From the NCBI GenBank assembly GCA_016718205.1, contig JADKEB010000021.1:1-42729 (forward strand): a stretch of 42,729 nucleotides of DNA, given 5' to 3'. This document shows, one piece after another, positions 23,429 to 31,286 of this stretch. The stretch is from Saprospiraceae bacterium (GTDB lineage Bacteria; Bacteroidota; Bacteroidia; Chitinophagales; Saprospiraceae). The notes below the pieces were generated by a model. It made no database searches. It saw only the letters and a program-made list of their open reading frames with translations, and was not told the DNA's origin. The first letter of the stretch is position 1; every line of letters starts with the position of its first letter. The translations under genes and the position numbers were made by a program.

Positions 23429-24481
23429 ATGCAAGAGATAAGACTTACACAATATTCACATGGTGCAGGATGCGGATGCAAGATAGCACCCAATATTCTG
23501 GAAGAGATCCTTCACAGCAACCTGGCTGGGCCGGATGATAAAAATCTGATAGTAGGCAATCACAGCAAAGACGATGCAGCTGTATACGATCTGGGGTCAG
23601 GACAGGCTTTGATAAGTACTACGGATTTTTTTATGCCGATAGTGGATGATCCTTACAATTTTGGGAGGATAGCCTCAGCCAATGCTATCAGTGATGTATA
23701 TGCCATGGGTGGCAGGCCGATATTGGCCATTGCCATTTTAGGATGGCCGATTAACAAACTGGCACCAGAAGTAGCAAGGCGGGTGATAGAAGGCAGCCGA
23801 AGCATGTGTATGGAAGCAGGTATTCCGTTGGCAGGAGGGCATAGTATAGATGCACAGGAGCCTATTTTTGGATTGGCGGTCAACGGCTTGGTCAATGTGG
23901 AGAATATAAAACAAAATAATCAAGCTAAGCCCGGAGATCTTCTTTTTCTGACTAAGCCACTGGGTGTGGGAATATTGACGACTGCAGAGAAAAAAGGTCT
24001 GATCAGTGCAGCATTGAAGGAACTGGCAGCCCAACAAATGATGCAACTCAATAGGGTAGGTGAGGTACTGGGAACTTTGAAGGGTGTCCATGCTATGACG
24101 GATGTTACCGGATTCGGATTATTGGGACATTTGACCGAGATGTGTGAAGGTAGCGGAGTAAGTGCTGAACTTTATTTTGACCAGATACCACTTATTTCTG
24201 AAGTCTTGCCAGACCTTATCAAACAAAATACCGTACCTGGTGGAACCGGCAGAAATCTGAAAGCTTATGGTCATCATATACAAGTAGCGGATGATTTGGA
24301 TGAAAAGAACGTTTTGAATATCCTTGCAGACCCTCAAACTAGCGGAGGTTTATTGATCGCCGTAGATGCTCATGCTATAAATCAACTCTCAGAAATATTT
24401 AAGGAATTTGGACTTGAAAATTTTCTTCAACCTATTGGAAAGTTAATAGCTGCCAATAGCTCATTAATTTTTGTTAAGTAG
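23429..24481 (+). CDS. selD: Selenide, water dikinase (selenophosphate synthase)
   Basis: ATG 23,429 (MQEIRLTQYSHGAGCGCKIA) is chosen because it places the catalytic GCGCK motif at residues 14-18, as in other SelD proteins; the longer upstream frame runs through the palindromic repeat. The active-site residue is cysteine and not selenocysteine. Further motifs are DDAAVYDLGSGQALISTTDF (ATP and magnesium binding), FGRIASANAISDVYAMGG and the AIR-synthase-like GGHSIDAQEPIFGLAV. Together with the preceding selU it would support selenium modification of tRNA. No selA or selB was seen in the window. Confidence 0.95.
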   Translation: MQEIRLTQYSHGAGCGCKIAPNILEEILHSNLAGPDDKNLIVGNHSKDDAAVYDLGSGQALISTTDFFMPIVDDPYNFGRIASANAISDVYAMGGRPILAIAILGWPINKLAPEVARRVIEGSRSMCMEAGIPLAGGHSIDAQEPIFGLAVNGLVNVENIKQNNQAKPGDLLFLTKPLGVGILTTAEKKGLISAALKELAAQQMMQLNRVGEVLGTLKGVHAMTDVTGFGLLGHLTEMCEGSGVSAELYFDQIPLISEVLPDLIKQNTVPGGTGRNLKAYGHHIQVADDLDEKNVLNILADPQTSGGLLIAVDAHAINQLSEIFKEFGLENFLQPIGKLIAANSSLIFVK

Positions 24482-24539
24482 TCCAAATATAATGATATTT
24501 ATTTAGATTTGCAAAAAAATATAATACTCACATATCAAT

Positions 24540-25130
24540 ATGAATTTAGAAAAATTGGTCATTTTTGAAAAAGTAGCTTCCATGCTCGATGCAAAAGATA
24601 TAGAAGTATCCAATGCTGACTTCCTGAGGCCTTGGGGTGGATTTTTTGTCATTGATACTAACGGCACCAGTGCACAGAATTTTATTGATGCATTTTATCC
24701 GGAACTCAAAGGTGAGCTTGAAAAATACGATTTACCTTTAAGTCCGAAGATCTTGTGTGTCGCTCCCGGACAAAGACTTTCCTGGCAATATCATGACAGG
24801 AGGTCAGAGTACTGGAAACTCATTGAAGGGGAAGCAGGTTACATAAAAAGTGACAGTGACCATCAATCAGAAGTGGCCCATATGGTACTAAATGAAACAT
24901 TGGTTTTAAAAAAGGGAGAACGTCATAGGTTGATCGGATTGAATGATTGGGGTATCATAGCAGAGATATGGAAACATACAGACGCTACTCACCCGTCTGA
25001 TGAAGAAGATATTGTGAGGTTGCAGGATGATTTTGGGGTAAAAGAAAATTGTCTGCTTTACATTAATCATGACGAATGGCCTATTGCCAACGACGATTTT
25101 TTCAGATCTAAGAAGAAATGGAAAGACTAA
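24540..25130 (+). CDS. Mannose-6-phosphate isomerase type II-like cupin
   Basis: The 196-residue protein has a cupin core: FLRPWGGFFVIDT, PGQRLSWQYHDRRSEYWKLI with the metal-binding HxxxxE pattern, EGEAGYIKSD, and LVLKKGERHRLIGLNDWGII. It resembles the C-terminal isomerase domain (PF01050) of bifunctional GMP/PMI enzymes, and is encoded apart, 530 bp upstream of a guanylyltransferase that lacks this domain. The pair would supply GDP-mannose for surface polysaccharides. Similar Bacteroidota proteins are sometimes labelled phosphoheptose isomerase, so the substrate is not fully certain. Confidence 0.78.
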   Translation: MNLEKLVIFEKVASMLDAKDIEVSNADFLRPWGGFFVIDTNGTSAQNFIDAFYPELKGELEKYDLPLSPKILCVAPGQRLSWQYHDRRSEYWKLIEGEAGYIKSDSDHQSEVAHMVLNETLVLKKGERHRLIGLNDWGIIAEIWKHTDATHPSDEEDIVRLQDDFGVKENCLLYINHDEWPIANDDFFRSKKKWKD

Positions 25131-25138
25131 CTTTTTAT

Positions 25139-25240
25139 CAATGTCGTTTAGTTAAGACCAAGTTATAAAGTCCTTCCCTTCTGAGGGAAGGATTTAGGAT
25201 GGGTAAAAACTACCAAAAATCCCTTAACTAAACGACATTG
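25139..25240. mobile_element. MITE-like element C (102 bp, perfect ends, 10-bp target duplication)
   Basis: The ends are CAATGTCGTTTAGTTAAG (25,139-25,156) and its exact reverse complement (25,223-25,240), 18 of 18 matches. AACTTTTTAT flanks both sides (25,129-25,138 and 25,241-25,250), a perfect 10-bp duplication. The left duplicate contains the last codons of the cupin gene. The interior is the R4 hairpin core. No protein is encoded. A duplication of about 10 bp is common among IS4-family groups, which is the likeliest source of a helper transposase. Confidence 0.93.
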
Positions 25241-25267
25241 AACTTTTTATTATAAAATGAATTTTTA

Positions 25268-25526
25268 GAGTATGTTTAAACTTTTATCATTTGGCTCCAA
25301 GTGGCAAATTTTATTTTAGCCAGCGTTATATTTTTCGCCGTACCGTGTCAAGCTACGCTTGAGCTTCCGGCTATATTCAGTATTCGCTGCGAGCAGCTGC
25401 TCGCAGTTCCTTCTTTATTGAGTAAAGTATTTTACTCAATTCTCGTCACAGACGAGACCATTCAGTCATCTTGTCCAAAATAAAATTTTCTCACTTTCGC
25501 TCAAACATAAAAATTTAAACATACTC
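25268..25526. mobile_element. MITE-like element A, copy 2 (259 bp, inverted relative to copy 1)
   Basis: The element has GAGTATGTTTAAA at the left and TTTAAACATACTC at the right. Both arms match the reverse complement of the copy at 14,274-14,452 (shared blocks ATTTGGCTCCAAG, CAGCGTTATATTTTTCGC, TCACTTTCGCTCAAACATAA). The centre is longer and different, with hairpins CTGCGAGCAGCTGCTCGCAG and GAGTAAAGTATTTTACTC. It is flanked by TTA on the left and TGA on the right, so it has no exact duplication, though both fit TNA. It separates the two GDP-mannose genes; the short frame inside it is not a gene. Confidence 0.88.
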
Positions 25527-25661
25527 TGAGATCAAAGCCAACAAAAAAGTAGTAAAGCCACCAAAATCCTGGTTGGAAAATTACAGAAACAGCACATTTA
25601 CTTGTATCAATATAGAGAATTATCTCCAATATCTTCTTACAGATTTAGATCATTAACAATT

Positions 25662-26711
25662 ATGAACAGATACATAGCCATCATGGCAGGCGGCATAGGA
25701 AGCCGTTTTTGGCCATCCAGTACGACCGACCGCCCCAAACAGTTTTTAGATATATTGGGAGTTGGGAAGTCCCTGATTCGTATGACATTTGAGCGGGTTC
25801 TGCCTTTGTGTCCTGCTGAGCAGATCATGGTATTGACCAACAAGAAGTATAAGGCATTGGTCATGGAGCATCTTCCTGAACTGCCGGAAAAAAATATTTT
25901 GTGTGAGCCCAGTATGAATAATACGGCTCCTTGTATCGCGTACATGGCATTGAAGATCGGCCAGAGAGATCCGGAAGCAAGTTTTGCAGTACTGCCATCA
26001 GACCATGTCATTTTGAAGGAAGATATATATAGGCAAAAGCTGGATCAGGCATTTCTATTTGCGGAAAATAATGACGCCTTAGTCACTCTGGGTATTTCAC
26101 CCACCAGACCGGATACAGGTTATGGATACATCAATTATATACCAGATGCCATAAAGGAAGGTGTATATAAAGTAGCAGCATTCAAAGAAAAGCCTGACGA
26201 AGCACAAGCTCAAAAATACCTTGCTTCAGGACAATATCTGTGGAATGCCGGTATGTTTGTGTGGAGTGTCAGATCGATATTGGCTTCATTCCGCAAAAAT
26301 GCATCTGAGGTCATGGATGTGCTGTCTAAAGACATTTCTGCATATAACACCGATCGAGAGCAGGCTTATATTGATGAGGTGTATCCTGATACAGAAAATA
26401 TCTCTATCGACTATGCTATCCTCGAGCGCGCTGACAATGTATATACTTTGCCATCAGATATAGGCTGGAGCGATCTGGGTACCTGGAGCAGTTTGCATGC
26501 CTATATGTCGGATAAGACTGATCAGGTCACCATAGGCAGCAATATCCATCTCATCAATAGTAACAATATCATCGTCATGTCCAATAATGATAAAACCATC
26601 GTCATCAATGGGCTGAAAGACTACATCGTAGTGGATGAAGACCATGCACTGATGATCTATCCCAAGTCTGATGAACAGGAGATCAAGGAAGTGGTGAAAC
26701 GCTTGAGCTAA
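25662..26711 (+). CDS. manC: Mannose-1-phosphate guanylyltransferase
   Basis: The start is placed at ATG 25,662 (MNRYIAIMAGGIGSRFWPSS), since the nucleotidyltransferase signature AGGIGSRFWP-x-RPKQFLDI must lie near the N-terminus; the upstream frame extension has no support. Other motifs are AVLPSDHVI, GISPTRPDTGYGYI, FKEKPDEAQAQKYL, WNAGMFVW and DIGWSDLGTWSSL. At 349 residues it is the short form without the fused isomerase domain, which the cupin upstream may supply. It makes GDP-mannose for glycan synthesis and remains intact although most glycan genes in the window are broken. Confidence 0.93.
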   Translation: MNRYIAIMAGGIGSRFWPSSTTDRPKQFLDILGVGKSLIRMTFERVLPLCPAEQIMVLTNKKYKALVMEHLPELPEKNILCEPSMNNTAPCIAYMALKIGQRDPEASFAVLPSDHVILKEDIYRQKLDQAFLFAENNDALVTLGISPTRPDTGYGYINYIPDAIKEGVYKVAAFKEKPDEAQAQKYLASGQYLWNAGMFVWSVRSILASFRKNASEVMDVLSKDISAYNTDREQAYIDEVYPDTENISIDYAILERADNVYTLPSDIGWSDLGTWSSLHAYMSDKTDQVTIGSNIHLINSNNIIVMSNNDKTIVINGLKDYIVVDEDHALMIYPKSDEQEIKEVVKRLS

Positions 26712-26768
26712 ATCTCCAATCGAGTCTTTAGTTAATTTTTTAAATATATCAATCATTTATCTTAATAT

Positions 26769-29700
26769 ATGTTTCTGAAACCAGCAATTTCAAAACTCCT
26801 GAAAAAGGAAATAGAAATAATGATAACTGCGTTTAAGACGCCAGCTATCATGAGAAGTATTCAAAGTGTAGCTTTAGATCAAAGCAAGAAAGTCATTTTT
26901 GGTTCCATTGATGGTTATGAAACAGTTTTGTATTATGATAGTAACATTGAGATCATAAAAATGACATGTAACTGTCGGAGTAATGATAAATATTGCGCTC
27001 ATAAGGCCCATTTTCTTTTGCATTTAAAAAAAATGGAAGAGGAAAATGCCTTCAGTAAGGTTACATCAAACATGGATGTTGCCAGTATTACTAGTACTAA
27101 TTCTGATAATATCGTAAAGTTAAAAATACAGTCTCTAATTTCAGATTTTAAGATTCCCGGGTCAAAAGAGATAGTCTCAAAGCTTACGACTACCGATACC
27201 GACATGATACAGCAACGGATCAAAGCAGTATTAAAATACGGCTATCCTGGGGCAAGGGAATATTCAGTTTTTTTGATTGAAAAGGACTGGATTGAAGTCA
27301 ATATTGCCGCAATAACATATTCCGGTAATATCAGCTTAGCAAAGTTTATATTTAAAAAAGTGAATAGTGATATCATCATAGTGCCTTCATACTCTCCGCA
27401 ATCAAAAATAAACGTAATTCCGGAGAACGAAGTGGCATACCTTTTTAACGAAGAAGCGTGGCTCAATATATTACTGAAGTCCGGGAAATACTATTACCAG
27501 GAAGTAGTTGATACCTTTAGTGAAAAATCAAAGGTCAGCGGTACGGATATCAAATTATTTTTTAAGTTGCAGTTTACCGGTAAGGGAAACGAAATTGCAT
27601 TGACCAAATCTGTGGCCAACTACCTCAGATCTATCGACATCAAGTCCCAGTTGAATTTGACATCACTGAAGTCCGAAAATAGAGTTCCTTTGGTAGGTGA
27701 TATATTGAAAGATATATCAAAAAAAGACTATCAGATGGCCAATGTTATTTTTTGGATTTCAGAAAAGGTCAAAGCCAAACGTTATAGCTACTTAGGACAA
27801 GCAAAACAAAATAAATTACTTAATAAACTTAGTTCTGGTTTTAAACTTGCAGAGAGTCCCAGATATCTGGATGATACACAGCTCCATTTTTATAATGCAT
27901 TGAAGCTGTTAGAACAAGAGGTCAGTAATGTATCCATCAGAAAAACGCAAATTGCAAAATTGCTTTATGACCAAAAAGAAACTGCCAGCACACTTTATCA
28001 TGTATTGGACACAGGTGGTGGGTACAAAAGAATCGATGAATACAGTATCAACGATGTATTCCCTATTAGTTTTAGTGAAGATGATTTACAGATACATATA
28101 GAGATTGTAGATCTTACTGATAAGTATGGTATGCTTAAATATTTTACTATTGGAGACCAGAAATACATCTTTTATTATACAGGAAAGGAACCGGAAATTG
28201 ACTACTATCATGAACAATTGTTGAAGAAAAAGGGAAAGAGTAACCCGTATAAATCATTTTTATTGGATCTTCCATATCATCCGGAGCATTTGAGCACCAC
28301 CAACAATTATGGTGATAATTATAATTCATATTATGACGATGATGAAGATGATGATTATGATGAAGATGACGAATATGATGACGATGTAGATGAATATGAT
28401 GAAGATGAAAATGACTACGAAGATGACAAGGGAATAAACGAAAGCACATCATTTGATAGTAAGATCAATGAATATTTAAATACCTGTTTTGATATTTTTA
28501 AGGATCAGAAAGATATTTATTTTATCAATGAAAAACACTTTGAAATGCGTGTGGGTTTTTGTGTTTTTAATAACCAGGGTTACATTTATGAAAATCCTGC
28601 TACCCAACATATACATAAAAACTTACCTACTTTTAGAGTTTTTGACAAAAATATAGAAAATATTGATGCTATACTTCAGGAGTGTCATGGGATAGTGGAT
28701 GTCATACTGCCAGATTCACTCCACATAGAGGTAGTACAACTGGATATGCCCAAATATGAGCTGTATCTATCAGAGAGTGAGGATTTTATTATTTTCAAAC
28801 CTGTCATTAAGTATCAGGACAACATAGGGCTCATCTTACCATTGACAACATATAGTATATATCAATCTGAAGACACTTCTTTTAAAAGGTACGACATACT
28901 TCAGGGTGATGCGGAGAGTTTTACAGATTTTTTGGAAGATGCTCACCACGATTTCAGGACAGCCAACCGACAGTATGGACAATACTTCCTGCATATCAAT
29001 ACTCTGATGGATAATATGTGGTTTTTGGAATTTTTTGACCAATGCAGACAGCGTAACATCACTATTTTTGGCCAGGAAAATTTATCCAAATTCAAATTTA
29101 ATCAAAATAAGGCCAATATCAAAGTTGGCATTTCATCGGGGATAGACTGGTTTGATGTCAATGTAGATATCAAATACGGCAAACATAAGGTACAACTGAA
29201 GTCCTGGGTAGATGCAGTAAAAAACAATCAAAAATTTATTCAGCTCTCAGACGGAAGTTTAGGCCTCCTGCCGGAAGAATGGATCGAAAAACTTAAAACT
29301 CTTTCCAAAATATCCAAAAAAGATGGAGATCATCTTGTAGTAAGTAAATACAACTTTGGACTCTTAGATAGTCAGTTTGATGACGCAATGGATACCAAAC
29401 TGCGGAAAGAAATCTCAAAAAAGATAAAACACCTGCAAGATTTTGACCAGAGCAAGAAGTACAAGCTACCATCATCCGTCAAGGCCGAACTCCGACCTTA
29501 CCAAATGGAAGGATATCAGTGGCTCAAGTCCCTTGAGGAACTTAATTTTGGTGGATGTCTCGCTGACGATATGGGATTGGGCAAGACGCTGCAAGTATTG
29601 TCATTGCTGGCAGATTTGGCAGAAAGAAAAGCAGGTACAAGCCTGGTGATCGTACCAAAAAGTCTTTTATTTAATTGGGATGCCGAGATCAAAAAATTTT

Positions 29701-30872
29701 GCATCACCCTCAGACATTATATACATCATGGCCAAGGAAGGTATCAAAGTGCTGAAGATTTTATAGCTTATGATCTCATCATCACCACTTACGATACTGC
29801 CACATCTGATATAGAATGGCTGAAGGATGTAAAGTTTCATTATATCATCCTGGATGAATCGCAAGCTATCAAAAACCCCGTATCCCAGCGATATAAGGCT
29901 ATGAGGTTGCTCCAAGCTCACAATCGTCTCGTCATGACCGGTACACCAATTGAAAACAACACTTTCGATCTGTTTGCCCAGTTTAGTTTTATAAATCCGG
30001 GTATCTTTGGATCAGCAGGCAATTTTAAGGAAGAATTTGCAGTACCCATAGATAAGAATAAGGATCAACCGACCGCACTATTGTTGCAAAAGATGGTCAA
30101 GCCTTTTCTACTGCGTCGCACCAAGTCACAAGTAGCCACCGATCTTCCCGAACGTATTGAAAATATTATATACTGCGAGATGGGGCCTACTCAAAAATCA
30201 TACTATGAAGCGATGAAAAATGAAATCAGAAATGATCTGCTGGCAGCTGACTCTGAAAAGAATTTTGGTCAATCAAAACTTAAAATTATAGAAGGACTTT
30301 TAAGACTGAGGCAGATTTGCAATTCTCCAGAACTCATTCATCCGACCATCAACAAGGATAAAAGCATATCGGTAAAAACAGACACACTTCTGGACATTAT
30401 TGAGAATGAATTGGGTGGTCACAATGCACTTATTTTTTCACAGTTTACGAGCATGCTCTCACTCATCAGAAAAGAGCTCGATGAGAGGCATATTAAATAT
30501 GCATATCTTGATGGCAGCACCCAAAATAGAAAAGCAGCTGTCATGGAGTTTGAAGACAATGACGACATCAAACTTTTCTTAATCAGCCTTAAAGCAGGAA
30601 ATACTGGTCTCAACCTTACCAAAGCTGACTATGTCTATATCGTAGATCCATGGTGGAATCCGGCTGTTGAAGCCCAAGCCATCGACAGAACCCACCGTAT
30701 AGGTCAGACCAAAAATGTTTTTGCTTACAAACTTGTCTGTAAAGACACAATAGAAGAAAAAATAATTGAATTGCAAGCAAATAAAAAATCACTTTCTGAC
30801 TCCATCATCAGCACAGAAGAAAATGCTTTTAGTACGTTAAGTAAAGATGAAATATTAGCTCTGTTTAAATAA
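26769..30872 (+). CDS. SNF2-family DEAD/DEAH helicase with SWIM zinc finger
   Basis: The 1,367-residue protein has an N-terminal SWIM-like motif CNCRSNDKYCAHKAHFLL (about residues 67-84), a long middle of unknown fold, a striking acidic run at about residues 522-556 (almost only D, E and Y), and the SNF2 core: LADDMGLGKTLQ (about 930), LDESQAIKN (about 1,027), TGTPIENN, LFLISLKAGNTGLNLTKADY and DRTHRIGQTK. Bacterial SNF2 proteins of this build are thought to remodel RNA polymerase or DNA-protein complexes. ATG 26,769 is used; ATG 26,820 is an alternative. The gene is intact and stands alone. Confidence 0.92.
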   Translation: MFLKPAISKLLKKEIEIMITAFKTPAIMRSIQSVALDQSKKVIFGSIDGYETVLYYDSNIEIIKMTCNCRSNDKYCAHKAHFLLHLKKMEEENAFSKVTSNMDVASITSTNSDNIVKLKIQSLISDFKIPGSKEIVSKLTTTDTDMIQQRIKAVLKYGYPGAREYSVFLIEKDWIEVNIAAITYSGNISLAKFIFKKVNSDIIIVPSYSPQSKINVIPENEVAYLFNEEAWLNILLKSGKYYYQEVVDTFSEKSKVSGTDIKLFFKLQFTGKGNEIALTKSVANYLRSIDIKSQLNLTSLKSENRVPLVGDILKDISKKDYQMANVIFWISEKVKAKRYSYLGQAKQNKLLNKLSSGFKLAESPRYLDDTQLHFYNALKLLEQEVSNVSIRKTQIAKLLYDQKETASTLYHVLDTGGGYKRIDEYSINDVFPISFSEDDLQIHIEIVDLTDKYGMLKYFTIGDQKYIFYYTGKEPEIDYYHEQLLKKKGKSNPYKSFLLDLPYHPEHLSTTNNYGDNYNSYYDDDEDDDYDEDDEYDDDVDEYDEDENDYEDDKGINESTSFDSKINEYLNTCFDIFKDQKDIYFINEKHFEMRVGFCVFNNQGYIYENPATQHIHKNLPTFRVFDKNIENIDAILQECHGIVDVILPDSLHIEVVQLDMPKYELYLSESEDFIIFKPVIKYQDNIGLILPLTTYSIYQSEDTSFKRYDILQGDAESFTDFLEDAHHDFRTANRQYGQYFLHINTLMDNMWFLEFFDQCRQRNITIFGQENLSKFKFNQNKANIKVGISSGIDWFDVNVDIKYGKHKVQLKSWVDAVKNNQKFIQLSDGSLGLLPEEWIEKLKTLSKISKKDGDHLVVSKYNFGLLDSQFDDAMDTKLRKEISKKIKHLQDFDQSKKYKLPSSVKAELRPYQMEGYQWLKSLEELNFGGCLADDMGLGKTLQVLSLLADLAERKAGTSLVIVPKSLLFNWDAEIKKFCITLRHYIHHGQGRYQSAEDFIAYDLIITTYDTATSDIEWLKDVKFHYIILDESQAIKNPVSQRYKAMRLLQAHNRLVMTGTPIENNTFDLFAQFSFINPGIFGSAGNFKEEFAVPIDKNKDQPTALLLQKMVKPFLLRRTKSQVATDLPERIENIIYCEMGPTQKSYYEAMKNEIRNDLLAADSEKNFGQSKLKIIEGLLRLRQICNSPELIHPTINKDKSISVKTDTLLDIIENELGGHNALIFSQFTSMLSLIRKELDERHIKYAYLDGSTQNRKAAVMEFEDNDDIKLFLISLKAGNTGLNLTKADYVYIVDPWWNPAVEAQAIDRTHRIGQTKNVFAYKLVCKDTIEEKIIELQANKKSLSDSIISTEENAFSTLSKDEILALFK

Positions 30873-30905
30873 AGGAGCTTGAAAAGGAAAGGAGATAGTA
30901 TAACT

Positions 30906-31224
30906 TATGAAAATCTGCAATTTAAGTTATGATTATTTGCAATTATGAGTCTACTCCGGAAACAAATATTTTATGATAATCAAACGTTTTTTACCCTTCC
31001 CCTAAAGGGAAACGTTTGATTATCAATGTAGTAGAAATCAATACTTTTCTATTTCTCTTTATCAATGACTTTTCGGAGTGGATTCAATTATATTTAGGAA
31101 TATTTGCAGTTTAACTTATGAATATTTGCAATTATAATTATGAAAAATTTCAATTTAAAGTATGAAAATCTGCAATTGTAATTATGAAATATTGCAGTTT
31201 AAAGTATGAATATTTGCAGTTATG
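30906..31224. repeat. Array of 22-bp direct repeats before ATPase gene 3
   Basis: TATG-like unit starts lie at 30,906 and 30,928, then at 31,095 (degenerate TAGG), 31,117, 31,139, 31,161, 31,183 and 31,205: all intervals are exactly 22 bp except one of 167 bp. Typical unit: TATGAATATTTGCAATTTAA plus two bases. Subtracting the 145 bp contributed by the inserted element and its target duplication brings the long interval to 22 bp as well, giving eight regular units. A ninth TATG at 31,221 is out of phase. The last unit supplies the TTTG -33 box. There are no spacers, so this is not a CRISPR array. Confidence 0.88.
30947..31084. mobile_element. MITE-like element B (138 bp, CAATTAT target duplication)
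   Basis: The imperfect terminal repeats are GTCTACTCCGGAAA and the complement of TTTTCGGAGTGGAT (about 12 of 15 matches). CAATTAT flanks both sides (30,940-30,946 and 31,085-31,091). The interior has a long hairpin with arms ATAATCAAACGTTT and AAACGTTTGATTAT around TACCCTTCCCCTAAAGGG, a relative of the R4 core. The element lies within the 22-bp repeat array and its removal restores the array's phase. Confidence 0.88.
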
Positions 31225-31243
31225 TAGAAATTATGTATATTTG
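31213..31243 (+). promoter_or_regulatory. Promoter of ATPase gene 3
   Basis: TTTG (31,213-31,216, within the last 22-bp repeat) is followed after 19 bp by TATATTTG (31,236-31,243), a good Bacteroidota -33/-7 pair. The gene starts at 31,287, leaving a leader of roughly 35-40 nt. Confidence 0.62.
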
Positions 31244-31286
31244 TCCTTGAGATTGTAATAGCAATTTTACTTAAAATGAAAAATGA

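Noticed and set aside
25301..25483. A 60-codon plus-strand frame as a possible small protein
   Set aside because: It lies inside the MITE-like element A copy 2, and the frame is not kept in copy 1.
28147..28452. Histidine-rich minus-strand frame
   Set aside because: It is the antisense image of the acidic Asp/Glu tract of the SNF2 gene.
30906..31224. CRISPR array suggested by regular 22-bp periodicity
   Set aside because: The units are contiguous, with no unique spacers between them, and no cas gene is nearby.
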